DNA of 64,000 nucleotides from Mesorhizobium sp. Pch-S (GCF_004136315.1 NZ_CP029562.1:1426001-1490000), one strand, 5' to 3'; shown: positions 8,209 to 17,202, counted from the stretch's first letter. Translations and numbers: made by a program. The notes: a model not told the origin generated them from the sequence alone.

Positions 8209-8379
8209 CTAAGGTGTAATCTTGCCAGTCATGATGGCGTAGCCCATCACGACAAAATAGAGGGCGCCCCATAGAACCACCAAACCGATACCTGTCAAAA
8301 ACACGAAACTCAGTGCCTGAGTGAGAACAAGGTAGACGTTCCCGTCCTTCGGTTCCGTTTCGTCTTCGTCGTTTGTCAT
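8209..8379 (-). CDS. Small membrane protein of 56 residues
   Basis: An acidic N-terminus (MTNDEDETEPKDGNVY) is followed by one long hydrophobic segment of about 33 residues (LSFVFLTGIGLVVLWGALYF and onward) and ends GYAIMTGKITP. A start 15 bases upstream is possible. The same C-terminal coding stretch recurs, degenerate, at about 7956-7990. Likely inner membrane; function unknown. Confidence 0.55.
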   Translation of the reverse strand: MTNDEDETEPKDGNVYLVLTQALSFVFLTGIGLVVLWGALYFVVMGYAIMTGKITP

Positions 8380-8648
8380 TTGATGCAAGCCCACATGACT
8401 GCCTTGCAGAACTTTATATCTGAGAGCTTGCTAAAGAGTTAGATCGGTTGCCATCCATCGAAACATCGATCTGGCTCGCTCTGAAGGCGAGGGCAGAGGC
8501 GCTTGTGCTGTTGCCTGCGCTGCCGATCGCCAGGCTACCGTCGTCCCCTCCGCTCCAGGGCACGGCAGCCACTGCTGAACCGCCGCTGGCGTGCGCTGCC
8601 TTGGACCGGGCACACCAGCGACGTCCGCGACAAAACAGAGGAGCTGCG

Positions 8649-9128
8649 TCAGCCGCCATAACCGACGGTCACGCCCTTGGCCCGCCTGCAAGCCTCCATG
8701 GCGGACTTCAGTTTCGAGCTGTCGGTGACGGTTGCGAAGTCGAACTGCCCGGCACTGCCCGGATCGGGAAAGTCGGCGACACCCTCGTCGCGCACGCACT
8801 GTGCGAAGCCAAGCAACTTTGCCCGCCGCGCGGGATCAGGGCGCTGTGATGCCCAGCCCTCCGGCGCCAGATCGTTGCAGGCGGCGTGGGCCGCGCGGAA
8901 AGCCGGCGCCGAGCGATCGTCGAGCCGCTGGCGAAGCAGGATACGACCTTCCGCGTCCGGATCGGGAAAGTCGGGAAAACCGCTCTTGCGCATGCATTGC
9001 GCATAGGCGACGGCCTTTTCCGTGTCCCCGGCGTCGGCCGGGCTTCCCCAGATGGACAGCGCAGCGATCATCGCCGCGTTCAACAGCACCATTTTCGTCC
9101 CACGGCGGTTTGTGCAGGTGTTCGGCAT
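8649..9128 (-). CDS. Secreted protein with two Cys-containing FPDFPDP repeats
   Basis: 159 residues with a signal peptide (VLLNAAMIAALSIWGSPADA). The mature part contains two related units, AYAQCMRKSGFPDFPDPDAEG and, about 75 residues later, FAQCVRDEGVADFPDPGSAG. Each unit is followed by another cysteine (HAACNDL, MEACRRA), so two disulfide-closed modules are likely. GGAG lies 8 bases before the ATG. It is divergent from the OmpR-type response regulator at 9247, which suggests a periplasmic partner or target of that two-component system. Such proteins often neighbour sensor kinases and exporters; function unknown. Confidence 0.78.
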   Translation of the reverse strand: MPNTCTNRRGTKMVLLNAAMIAALSIWGSPADAGDTEKAVAYAQCMRKSGFPDFPDPDAEGRILLRQRLDDRSAPAFRAAHAACNDLAPEGWASQRPDPARRAKLLGFAQCVRDEGVADFPDPGSAGQFDFATVTDSSKLKSAMEACRRAKGVTVGYGG

Positions 9129-9246
9129 CGTGTTTTCTCCAAGACAGGGTTGATGGAGATTTCAACCTAGAGTGCCGAATGTTCTGGTGACGTATGCGGT
9201 TTTCGATATGCGCACGATACAGTCCAGGCGCTATAGCCGAGGTGTG

Positions 9247-9918
9247 ATGCGTGTTTTGATCGTCGAAGACGAACCCTATCTGGCGGGAGCCATCCGCGAC
9301 GGCCTGCGGCTGGAAGCGATCGCTGCCGACATCGCCGGCGATGGCGACACGGCGCTGGAACTGCTCGGCATCAACGTCTACGACATCGCCATCATCGATC
9401 GGGACATCCCCGGCCCTTCCGGCGACGAGGTCGCCAAAAGCATCGTCGCCTCGGCCAGCGGCGTTGCGATCCTCATGCTCACCGCCGCGGCCCGCCTCGA
9501 CGACAAGGCGTCCGGATTCGAGATCGGCGCCGACGACTACCTGACGAAGCCGTTCGAATTCCGGGAGCTCGTGCTGAGGCTGCGGGCTCTCGACCGAAGG
9601 CGAGCCCGCAACAGGCCTCCGGTGCAGGAGATCGCGGGGCTGCGCGTGGATCCGTTCCGACGGGAGGTCTATCGCGATGGTCGCTACGTCGCGCTGACAC
9701 GCAAGCAGTTCGCCGTGCTCGAGGTGCTTGTCGCCGCCGAGGGCGGCGTCGTCAGCGCCGAAGAGCTGCTGGAGCGGGCATGGGACGAAAACGCCGATCC
9801 GTTCACCAACGCCGTGCGCATCACCGTCTCGGCGTTGCGCAAACGCCTCGGCCAGCCCTGGCTGATCGATACGGTGCTCGGTGTCGGCTACCGCATCGAC
9901 ACGCCACACGACAGCTAG
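9247..9918 (+). CDS. OmpR/PhoB-family response regulator
   Basis: 223 residues. The receiver domain (residues 1-115) opens MRVLIVEDEPYL with the acidic pair. The phosphoacceptor aspartate is in IIDRDIPGPSG, the switch threonine in ILMLTAA and the conserved lysine in LTKPFEF. The winged-helix domain follows (VALTRKQFAVLEVLVAAEGG through VLGVGYRID). The start at 9247 gives the canonical N-terminus. The partner kinase follows 100 bases later, split off by a palindromic repeat. It should act as a transcription factor, perhaps on the divergent secreted-protein gene. Confidence 0.95.
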   Translation: MRVLIVEDEPYLAGAIRDGLRLEAIAADIAGDGDTALELLGINVYDIAIIDRDIPGPSGDEVAKSIVASASGVAILMLTAAARLDDKASGFEIGADDYLTKPFEFRELVLRLRALDRRRARNRPPVQEIAGLRVDPFRREVYRDGRYVALTRKQFAVLEVLVAAEGGVVSAEELLERAWDENADPFTNAVRITVSALRKRLGQPWLIDTVLGVGYRIDTPHDS

Positions 9919-10001
9919 AACAATTCCAGGAAAAAATGTGCAGCGGCTTCCGTCTTGAACTGCGTAAAAACAAGGAGGTGGAGCGTTTCCGTGAACGCTC
10001 T
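9917..10001. repeat. Family A palindromic element between regulator and kinase genes
   Basis: Inverted orientation, AGAACAATTCCAGGAAAAAA to GGAGCGTTTCCGTGAACGCTC. It begins at the response-regulator stop codon and ends before the kinase ribosome site, so it lies inside the probable operon transcript. Confidence 0.8.
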
Positions 10002-10017
10002 ATCGGGAGGCGAAGCC

Positions 10018-11112
10018 ATGGATAGAGCGCCGGGCCTGAGCGTGCGCCTGAAACTCGCCTTGAGCTACGCCGCATTCCTGATGGTGGGCGGCGGCCTGCT
10101 GCTCGCGGTGGTCTGGGTCTTCCTGCTGCGCGGCACGTCCGTCAGCATATTCGTTCCCGCGCCTTCAAACCTTCTGCGCGCGTTCGACCCGACCAATTTT
10201 GGCCCGATCATATTCGGCCCGGCGGCCGTCGCCGTCATGGCGTTCCTGCTGCTGTTCGGCCTGCTCGGAGGATGGTTTCTGGCGGGACGCATGATCGCCC
10301 CCCTGACGCACATCACCGACGTCACGCGCATGGTGGCGGAAGGGTCGTTGTCGCGCCGGATCGGATTGCAGGGCCGCCAGGACGAGTTCCGCGAGCTCGC
10401 CGACGCCTTCGACGCCATGCTTGCGCGCATTGAGGCCCATGTCGCGGAACAACAGAGGTTCGCGGCCAATGCGTCCCACGAACTGCGCACCCCGCTGGCC
10501 ATCACGCAAACCCTTCTGGATGTTGCCCGCAGGGACCCGAACCGTGACGCCGATGCGCTTGTGGAACGCCTGCATGACGTGAATGCCCGGGCGATCGACC
10601 TCACCGAGGCGCTGCTCGTCCTCAGCCGCGCCGACCAGCGCGCCTTCACCAAGGCCCGGGTCGACCTCTCCCTCATAGCGGAAGACGCCACGGAAGCACT
10701 TCTCCTGCTGGCCGAGAAACATGGCGTGGCCATCGAAACCGCCTGCGAACCGGCTGCAACCATCGGTTCGGGCACGCTGCTGCTGCAGCTGGCGACGAAC
10801 CTCGTGCACAATGCGATCGTGCACAACCTTCCCGAGCGAGGCACCGTCTGGGTCACGACCAAGGTTCGGCCTGGCCATGCCATGCTTGTCGTTGAAAATA
10901 CCGGCGAGGAGCTTTCCTCGTGCTCGCTCTCGACACTCGTCGAACCGTTTCAGCGCGGAACCGGGCGCATCCACACGGGACATTCCGGCGTCGGCCTGGG
11001 TCTGGCGATCGTCAAAAGCATCACCGAAGCTCACGGCGGCACGCTGGTTCTTGAACCGCGGCCTTCCGGCGGGCTGCGCGTCGTCGTCGAACTGCCCGGC
11101 GCCGCGGCCTAG
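10018..11112 (+). CDS. Sensor histidine kinase (HAMP, HisKA, HATPase_c)
   Basis: 364 residues. Two transmembrane helices (about residues 16-38 and 62-86) flank a short periplasmic loop of about 25 residues with no recognisable sensor domain. A HAMP segment follows (GRMIAPLTHITDVTRMVAEG). The H box is ASHELRTPLA, the N box LATNLVHNAIVHN, and the G boxes are VENTGEE and GVGLGLAIVKSI. GGGAGG precedes the ATG. It pairs with the upstream response regulator. Its stop overlaps the stop of the opposing gene at 11109 in a shared CTAG. Confidence 0.95.
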   Translation: MDRAPGLSVRLKLALSYAAFLMVGGGLLLAVVWVFLLRGTSVSIFVPAPSNLLRAFDPTNFGPIIFGPAAVAVMAFLLLFGLLGGWFLAGRMIAPLTHITDVTRMVAEGSLSRRIGLQGRQDEFRELADAFDAMLARIEAHVAEQQRFAANASHELRTPLAITQTLLDVARRDPNRDADALVERLHDVNARAIDLTEALLVLSRADQRAFTKARVDLSLIAEDATEALLLLAEKHGVAIETACEPAATIGSGTLLLQLATNLVHNAIVHNLPERGTVWVTTKVRPGHAMLVVENTGEELSSCSLSTLVEPFQRGTGRIHTGHSGVGLGLAIVKSITEAHGGTLVLEPRPSGGLRVVVELPGAAA

Positions 11113-11537
11113 CCTGTCCACATCGTCGAGCGAAGAAGGGTTTGCGTGTGCTGCGGCAGGTCGAGCTCGCCGCGCGCCTCGATCTTCAGAAGGTAGGCTG
11201 CCTTGGCGAAGCGGTCTCCTTCAGTGATCGCGGCATGGGCGCAAATGGCCATCAGCGCCTTTTCCTCCGTCCGGCAGGCATTGGCGAAGACCGCGCCGCG
11301 ACTGCCGATTTCGTCGACGGTTCTGCGCAGTGCCGCGTATGCCGATCCATGGGCCTCTAGCAGCGCCGTCAGTTCGGCGCTTGCTCCCTCGCCCCGGCGC
11401 GGAACGCCGAGGGCCATTGCTTCAGTCGTCGTTGCGACAACGATGCCACCGGACTGAAGCAGCAATGTGCGGCGATTGATCCTGGACGTGGTGAAACCCT
11501 CCTCTGACGGCAGGTGCTCGATGAACTGCTGCACCAT
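11109..11537 (-). CDS. Putative Tat-exported hypothetical protein
   Basis: 142 residues. A twin-arginine-like segment (SRINRRTLLLQSGGIVVATT) lies near residues 18-37 and ends in AMA. The mature part is about 100 residues, mostly helical with several His and Cys (AICAHAAITEGDRF). No cofactor motif is evident. It converges with the histidine kinase gene, the two stops overlapping by 3 bases. The start is uncertain because it precedes the signal by 17 residues. Function unknown. Confidence 0.55.
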   Translation of the reverse strand: MVQQFIEHLPSEEGFTTSRINRRTLLLQSGGIVVATTTEAMALGVPRRGEGASAELTALLEAHGSAYAALRRTVDEIGSRGAVFANACRTEEKALMAICAHAAITEGDRFAKAAYLLKIEARGELDLPQHTQTLLRSTMWTG

Positions 11538-11643
11538 AACACGAGGGCCTGCGCATTCCTGTCAGGAGCCTGGCCTGCCAGGAGTTTAGCCTGCAGGAGC
11601 ATTGGCCTGTCCGGCGCGACCGGCACGCTCGATCAGGGCAGCA

Positions 11644-12567
11644 TCAAGGCTTCAGCGTCACATGGAAATGTCCGTCGCGGATCGCTGTCTTACCGTCCAG
11701 CGATTCCATGTCGGCCGAGAACGTGCCCTCGATGGCATTGCCATCGACCTTGGTGATCCTGAGCAACGCCGGCTGTTTCGAAGCACGGTCGATCAGGAAT
11801 TCATGGCTGTCGCGGCTGAGCTCGATGCAGGGTCCGTTGGCGCTGCAGTCGCGCGCCAGCGTCTGTTCCTGCAGCGAGGTCGCGTCGAACTGCAGCTTCA
11901 GCGTGGTGAGGTCAATGTCGCCGCCCTGCACGGAAGGCGTGGTCTGGACCAGCAGGACATTGCCGAGCGCAACCGCGATCATACCGGTTCCCGGCGAGGA
12001 CCAGTCCTTGTCGCCGATCCTGGCGCTGACGCTGTCACCGGGCTGCGCGGTGGACTCGATCTTCTGTTCAGCGGCTTTTGGGACCTGCGGCTTTGCCGGC
12101 GGCTGCGGCGCCTGTTTCCACGGTTCGGGCGCTGTCGACTGTTCGGCCTGCTGGCCGGGGTTTGCACCCGGAGGCGTCAGCTCGAAATTGAAAACCTGCC
12201 ATTGGCCCGCCTCGTTCCTGACCAGGTTGACGGTGGCCGGCAGCGTGATGTCGCCTTCCAGCGTCACGGTTCCGACGACCTTGCCCTGGCCGCTCTGCAT
12301 CTCGCGGGTCGGCCAGGACGCGCTCTTGAACCTGGCCAGGCCCAAGCGCTGAACAGCCGCCTCGAAATCCTGTTCCGAAACGGCCTGCCTGAATCCACCC
12401 GCCGCCTTCTCGTAGCCAGCCGCGGCGCCGGAACTGGCGGTGGTGGCGAAGAAGTCGGTCGCGGCGTCGCTGATGCCGCTGGTGAAATAAAACACCGTGC
12501 CGACAATGACGGCGGCCACCACGGCGACAGCGGCAAGTCCGATCAGGAGCTTCTTGTAAAAGGGCAT
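11644..12567 (-). CDS. Membrane-anchored hypothetical protein
   Basis: 307 residues. The N-terminal anchor helix (KKLLIGLAAVAVVAAVIVGT) follows MPFYKK. Next comes a domain with FRQAVSEQDFEAAVQRLGL, a Gln/Pro/Ala-rich linker (EPWKQAPQPPAKPQVPKAAE), and a C-terminal beta-rich domain with one Cys pair (ARDCSANGPCIEL). The topology puts the bulk in the periplasm. GGAGAG precedes the ATG. No family is named with confidence; the linker-and-beta-domain layout recalls rhizobial envelope proteins of unknown role. Confidence 0.72.
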   Translation of the reverse strand: MPFYKKLLIGLAAVAVVAAVIVGTVFYFTSGISDAATDFFATTASSGAAAGYEKAAGGFRQAVSEQDFEAAVQRLGLARFKSASWPTREMQSGQGKVVGTVTLEGDITLPATVNLVRNEAGQWQVFNFELTPPGANPGQQAEQSTAPEPWKQAPQPPAKPQVPKAAEQKIESTAQPGDSVSARIGDKDWSSPGTGMIAVALGNVLLVQTTPSVQGGDIDLTTLKLQFDATSLQEQTLARDCSANGPCIELSRDSHEFLIDRASKQPALLRITKVDGNAIEGTFSADMESLDGKTAIRDGHFHVTLKP

Positions 12568-12717
12568 TCGGATCACTCTCCGAGAATCAAACCGCCCGCG
12601 CGGACCATATCGGCAGGGGTATGGCGGAGCAACCGAGGACGGCAGACAGTCGAGCCCGTCCATGACCACCCCGGATCGCGTCCACGACCCGACGGACCAC
12701 GTCGCGGCTGTCGCAAA

Positions 12718-13134
12718 TCAGATGACGGCGACGATGCCGGCGGTGTCGAAATAGAACGGCGTGCCGTCGAGCAGCAGCCCGTTCCTGAAGTGCAGGACCT
12801 CGGCGAAAGGCTGCTCGATGACGGCGCCGGTGGCGCGCGACGTGAGCCTCAGCGTGCATGACATGAAGACGGTGTCGTCGACGCGGGCCGCCGTCATGTT
12901 GGCAACCGCCATGTCGCTCCAGACTTCGCCCATCCGGCCGAGCAGGCCCGCGATGCCTTCCAGCCCCCTCCACTCGCCGGCATAAGGCAAGGAGGCCGGT
13001 TCGTGGACGACCACGTCGGGATGGAAAGCCCTGGCGAGGCTTGAAACATCCCTTGCGTCCGAGTTCAGAAATCCCAGCTCGACTTCGAACATGCGTTCGA
13101 GAAGCGGCATGGCATCGGTGCAATCACAGCTCAT
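12718..13134 (-). CDS. SnoaL-like / NTF2-fold protein
   Basis: 138 residues with the NTF2-like pattern: an N-terminal helix with FEVELGFLNSDARDVSSLARAFHPDVVVHEP, then WRGLEGIAGLLGRMGEVWSD, then strands ending in FAEVLHFRNGLLLDGTPFYFD. Families of this fold range from ketosteroid isomerases to polyketide cyclases, and no catalytic dyad can be assigned. The ATG at 13134 is preferred over a TTG two codons upstream. It stands alone, 150 bases from the membrane-anchored gene. Confidence 0.75.
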   Translation of the reverse strand: MSCDCTDAMPLLERMFEVELGFLNSDARDVSSLARAFHPDVVVHEPASLPYAGEWRGLEGIAGLLGRMGEVWSDMAVANMTAARVDDTVFMSCTLRLTSRATGAVIEQPFAEVLHFRNGLLLDGTPFYFDTAGIVAVI

Positions 13135-13360
13135 TTTCAAGCGGGCTCCATCATCGATTTGCGAGCGATCAGTGCCGGCTGGGCCTGATCGCCGCCACCC
13201 GTTTCCCGCCGGGGACTACCGCATCAAGTACGGCGTCCATCTCGGACTATGCGACCATTTCGCCTGGAGCTGCCACAAGGCCCTGTGATCGATGAAATAG
13301 CTGGAGCGTGAAGCCAGTGATCCATTGCAGCGGCGCGTGATGGGCAACTATGCTCGCCAC

Positions 13361-13657
13361 ATGGAACAACCCCCCAACAGATCCCACATCAACGCGAATG
13401 ACCCGGACTACACTCGCTACAAATGGTGCCTGGGTTGTTTCGACAGAACGACAGAGAGATTGGTCTGGTCTCGCGATCTGCCGATCACGTCCGCAGAGGC
13501 GAGGCATGTGCTCGACTTGGGACCGAGCGATTCTCTCGAGGGTGGGTTTTTCATAACCGGTGCCGCAACAAACCGTCTCAACGAGATTTTGGACGACAAG
13601 ATCTCGTTTGAGTTCGAGAAATTCGAATACGACATAGAACTTACCGACACTCTCTAA
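13361..13657 (+). CDS. Hypothetical protein
   Basis: 98 residues, soluble, acidic towards the C-terminus (FEFEKFEYDIELTDTL). The core reads RYKWCLGCFDRTTERLVWSRDLPI, then DLGPSDSLEGGFFITGAATNR. No ribosome site decides the start; an ATG at 13340 would add 7 residues. It is AT-richer than its neighbours, as in many small accessory genes. It converges with the FAD monooxygenase gene. No family recognised. Confidence 0.55.
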   Translation: MEQPPNRSHINANDPDYTRYKWCLGCFDRTTERLVWSRDLPITSAEARHVLDLGPSDSLEGGFFITGAATNRLNEILDDKISFEFEKFEYDIELTDTL

Positions 13658-13699
13658 GAGTATCCGTGGGTTCGCTGCGAAGATCGCAATCGCCCTCGC

Positions 13700-14839
13700 C
13701 TAAGCCACCGTCCCCGTCGGCTCACTCCTCGCCGCGCGCAGCAGCTCCGAGCGGACCCAGGGGTCGGCCATGGCGCTTGGAACGGCGCGGGCGCGCACCT
13801 CGTCGGGCAGCGTCGAGACTTCGCCATAGAGGCACGACCAGCGCTGGCAGTGTTCGGCGAGCGGGCGCTCGCCGCGCTCCCATGCCGCCAGCCGGGCGGG
13901 GATGTCGCGCGGGTCGGCGAGGTCTTCCATATGGGCGGAGAGCGCCAGCGCGCTCTGCATGGCCATGCCGCCGCCCTGACCGAGGTTCGGCGGCTGGGCA
14001 TGCGCGGCATCGCCCAGGATCGCGGCGCGGCCGGCCGACCAGGATTTCACGGTGACGATGCTGTAGGGGCTCCAGGCCAGCACGTCGCCGATGCGGTCGA
14101 TGAGATGCGCCCAGGCAGGGAACGAGGCGCGCCAGGTTTCCTTGTCGAGCGGATAGGCCCTGCCCTTCTCGTCCGTGTCCTGGCAGGTCAGCGCCAGATA
14201 GATCCGGCCCCCGGCCAGCGGCGTGATCAAGAAGCGCCGCATACCGGACCAGCATTCGATGTATTTGTCGGCGCCGCCCGCGCCGAGGTCTGCGATATCG
14301 CCCTCGATGATGGTTCGGATGGCGCCCTCCGTCGTCTGCTGGTGGCTGAGTTCCAGGCCCAGCGCCTTGCGGACCGGCGACCAGACACCGTCGGCGCCGA
14401 CGACGAGATCGCCCTGCACCGCACGCCTGTTGGCGAAGAGCAGTTCGCCGTGCGCGCCGGCGCCGATCACTTCCTGGCCGGTGCGGATCTCGACGCCGGC
14501 CTTTTCGGCGGCACCCTTCAGACCTTCGAGCAGGTCGCGCCGGTGCAGGGTGACCAGCCGCACCTGCGGCGGCAGGCCGCCATCGTCGAGGATCGAATTG
14601 TCATGGCCGCGCTGCTCCATGGCATGGCCGCGATAGGCGTTCTGCGACAGGCCGCCCAGGCCCAGCGCCTCGAGGATGCGCAGGCCGTTCTCCCAGATGT
14701 AGATGCCGGCGCCCGAAGCCCTGAGCTCGGCCTGCCGCTCGAACACGGTGACGGTCCAGCCGCGCTGCGCCAGCGCCGTTGCCGCCGTCAATCCCGCGAA
14801 GCCCGCGCCGGCGATGAGTGCCGTTGGTTTGCCTGTCAT
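13700..14839 (-). CDS. FAD-dependent aromatic-ring monooxygenase (MHPCO-like)
   Basis: 379-residue single-component flavoprotein hydroxylase. Visible motifs are the N-terminal Rossmann motif (ALIAGAGFAGLTAATALA), the NAD(P)H/FAD motif (VVGADGVWSPVRKALG), and ILGDAAHAQPPNLGQGG for the flavin ribityl contact. The segment ELRASGAGIYIWENGLRILE strongly recalls the Mesorhizobium 2-methyl-3-hydroxypyridine-5-carboxylate oxygenase, which opens a pyridine ring. AGGAGG precedes the ATG. It is the last gene of the liv-type operon, 38 bases after livF. A role in oxidising an N-heteroaromatic substrate imported by that transporter is inferred. Confidence 0.88.
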   Translation of the reverse strand: MTGKPTALIAGAGFAGLTAATALAQRGWTVTVFERQAELRASGAGIYIWENGLRILEALGLGGLSQNAYRGHAMEQRGHDNSILDDGGLPPQVRLVTLHRRDLLEGLKGAAEKAGVEIRTGQEVIGAGAHGELLFANRRAVQGDLVVGADGVWSPVRKALGLELSHQQTTEGAIRTIIEGDIADLGAGGADKYIECWSGMRRFLITPLAGGRIYLALTCQDTDEKGRAYPLDKETWRASFPAWAHLIDRIGDVLAWSPYSIVTVKSWSAGRAAILGDAAHAQPPNLGQGGGMAMQSALALSAHMEDLADPRDIPARLAAWERGERPLAEHCQRWSCLYGEVSTLPDEVRARAVPSAMADPWVRSELLRAARSEPTGTVA

Positions 14840-14877
14840 TGTTTCCTCCTTCCGCCGCAGACTGCGGCCATGCCGCG

Positions 14878-15590
14878 TCACATGCCGAAGTAGCGGCGCT
14901 TCACTTCCGGGTCGTCGACCAGCTCACGCGCCGGTCCCGACAGCGTCACCATGCCGTTTTCGATGATGTAGCCATGGTCGGCGGTTTCGAGCGCCAGCTT
15001 CGAATTCTGCTCCGACAACAGAACGGTGTAGCCGTCGGCGCGCAGCTGGCCGATGATCTCGAACACCTTGCTGACCATGATAGGCGCCAGCCCCAGCGTC
15101 GGCTCGTCGAGCAGGATCAGCCGCGGCTTCGCCATCAGGCTGCGGCCGATGGCGAGCATCTGCTGTTCGCCGCCGGACATCGAGCCGGCCAGTTGCCGGC
15201 GCCGCTCTTTCAGCCGCGGGAACTGCCGATAGATCTCCCCCAGCCGTTCCAGTGCGCCGCCATGGGCGCGCGGCACGACGGCACCGAGCCTGAGGTTCTG
15301 CTCCACCGTCAGCGCGGCGAAGACCATGCGGCCTTCCGGTACCAGGGCGATGCCGCCATCGACACGGCTGTGCGACGGGCTTTGGGAAATATCGGCCCGT
15401 CATAGACGATCGCGCCGCTGTTGGCACGGATCAGGCCAAGGATCGTCTTCATCAGCGTGGTCTTGCCGGCGCCGTTAGGCCCGACCAGCGCCGTGATCGA
15501 GCCCAGCGCGACGCCGAGACTGATGTCGCGCAGGATCACCACCGGCCCGTAGCCGGCGGACAGGCCCCTGATGTCGAGCAGCGCCGTCAT
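14878..15590 (-). pseudogene. livF: livF-type ABC transporter ATPase, frameshifted
   Basis: The two halves lie in different frames. The N-terminal half, with Walker A GPNGAGKTT, runs to about 15394. The C-terminal half contains LVPEGRMVFAALT, signature SGGEQQ, Walker B LILLDEPTLGL and the switch His region LLSEQN. Adding one base between 15393 and 15394 restores an unbroken 237-residue LivF with a conserved DGPDISQSPS stretch across the join. It is therefore either a recent one-base deletion or a sequence error. The start overlaps the livG stop as ATGA. If real, the transporter loses one of its two ATPases. Confidence 0.9.
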
Positions 15591-16306
15591 CCGAAATACA
15601 CCTTCACGACATTCTCGTCGGCGACGACCTGCTCGGGCGGGCCCATGGCGATGGGCACGCCGTGGTCCAGCACCAGGATGCGGTCGGACAGCTTCATCAG
15701 CGCGCCCATGACGTGCTCGATGATGAGGATGGTGAGGCCGCGCTCCTGCCGCAGCCGGAACAGCGTCTCAGTCATCTCGGCGACCTCCGTCGCGGTCAGC
15801 CCGGCCATGACCTCGTCGAGCAGCACCAGCCTGGCGCCGGTCGCCAGGGCACGGGCGATCTCCAGCCGTTTCTGGTTGGACAGGGTCAGGCTTGCCGCCA
15901 GCTGACCGGCGAGCGGCGCGAGGCCGACATCCTCCAGCGCCCGGCGACCGGCCAGCGTGGCATCCGCCAGCCGGTGCGTGCGCGCCGAGCCGTACATGGC
16001 CGAGACGACGACGTTGTCGAGTACGCTGAGATTGCCGAAGGGGCGCACGATCTGGAAGGTGCGGCCGAGCCCGAGCCGGCAGATCTGGTCGGGCCGCCGT
16101 CCGGCAAGTGATTTGCCGGCGAAGGTGATCGATCCGCCGTTCGACCTGATCTGGCCGGCGATGACGCCGAACAGCGTCGTCTTGCCGGCGCCATTGGCAC
16201 CCATCAGGCCGAAGATGGTGCCTTCGTCGACCGAAAAGGACACATCCTGCAGCGCCTTCAGCCCGCCGAACTGCTTGCAGACGTTGTTGACGTCGAGGAT
16301 CGTCAT
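15587..16306 (-). CDS. livG: LivG-type ABC transporter ATPase
   Basis: 239 residues. Walker A is GANGAGKTT and the Q loop is in GRTFQIVRPF. The signature is degenerate (LTLSNQKRLEIARAL, with LSNQ where LSYGQQ or LSGG is usual). Walker B is LVLLDEVMAGL and the H loop is IIEHVMG. It energises uptake by the branched-chain-amino-acid-type (HAAT) transporter encoded around it. The start overlaps the livM stop by 4 bases, and its own stop overlaps the livF start. Confidence 0.93.
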   Translation of the reverse strand: MTILDVNNVCKQFGGLKALQDVSFSVDEGTIFGLMGANGAGKTTLFGVIAGQIRSNGGSITFAGKSLAGRRPDQICRLGLGRTFQIVRPFGNLSVLDNVVVSAMYGSARTHRLADATLAGRRALEDVGLAPLAGQLAASLTLSNQKRLEIARALATGARLVLLDEVMAGLTATEVAEMTETLFRLRQERGLTILIIEHVMGALMKLSDRILVLDHGVPIAMGPPEQVVADENVVKVYFG

Positions 16307-17202
16307 GCGCGTCTCAGCCCCCTGGCGACGAGGCCGGCGAGGCCCTGCGGAACGAACAGGATGAAGACGATGAGCAGGGCGCCCAGGATCATCATGTAGG
16401 CCTGCGGGAAACGTGCCCACAGGAGCTCCGACAGCAGAACCAGGAACAGCGTGCCGAGCAGCGGCCCCGAGACCCGGCCGAGCCCGCCGACGATGGCCAT
16501 GGTGACGATGGTGAAGGACACCGCCGGATCGAAGGCCTGGTCGGCGGCGAAATAGCTGGTGCGCAGCACCAGCAGCCCGCCGACGATGCCGGGGATGATC
16601 GCCGACGCGACGAAGGCGAACAGCTTCAGCCGCGTCACCGGCACGCCGATGGCCTCGGCGGCGACTTCGTTCTCGCGGATGGCGGCGAGCCCGCGGCCGA
16701 AACGCGACTGCGCGGTCCAGCCGGCGAGCGCGGTGGCGATGACGGCGAGTGCCAGCATGGCATAGTAGAGTGCCTCCAGCGAGGGCGCGTCGAAGATCAT
16801 GCGGCTGAACTGGCCGAGGCGGGTCTCCAAGAGCATGACCAGGTTCTTGACCAGCTCGGCGAAACCGAAGGTCAGGATGACGAAATACGGCCCCTTGACG
16901 CGCAGCACCGGCAGCCCGGCCACCAACGCCAGCAGGCCGGCAGCGGCACCCGACAGCGCCAGCGCATAAGGCACCGGCATCCAGTCGAGGCTAACGACCA
17001 GCACATAGGCGCCGATGCCGTAGAAGACGGCATGGCCGAGCGAGATATAGCCCGTCGTCGCCGACAGCAGCGACCAGCTCTGGATCAGCGCGATCCACAT
17101 GGCAACGATGAAGGCGACGCCCAGCCAGTATTCGGAGCCGAACTGCGGCACCAGCGCCAGCAGGATCACAACGAAGGCGGCGATCAGGAGCTTGCCGGTC
17201 AT
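16303..17202 (-). CDS. livM: LivM-type ABC transporter permease
   Basis: 299 residues, about nine hydrophobic helices, starting MTGKLLIAAFVVILLALVPQF. It contains the family segments SLGHAVFYGIGAY and RFGRGLAAIRENEVAAEAIGV (the coupling loop contacted by the ATPases), with PLLGTLFLVLLSELL near the end. It overlaps livH by 4 bases upstream and livG by 4 bases downstream, so translation is coupled. It acts in the inner membrane with LivH. Confidence 0.93.
   Translation of the reverse strand: MTGKLLIAAFVVILLALVPQFGSEYWLGVAFIVAMWIALIQSWSLLSATTGYISLGHAVFYGIGAYVLVVSLDWMPVPYALALSGAAAGLLALVAGLPVLRVKGPYFVILTFGFAELVKNLVMLLETRLGQFSRMIFDAPSLEALYYAMLALAVIATALAGWTAQSRFGRGLAAIRENEVAAEAIGVPVTRLKLFAFVASAIIPGIVGGLLVLRTSYFAADQAFDPAVSFTIVTMAIVGGLGRVSGPLLGTLFLVLLSELLWARFPQAYMMILGALLIVFILFVPQGLAGLVARGLRRA

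Noticed and set aside
8414..8659. 81-codon - strand frame downstream of the Cys-repeat protein gene
   Set aside because: No ribosome site, Ser/Ala-rich composition and overlap with the 3' end of a better-supported gene.
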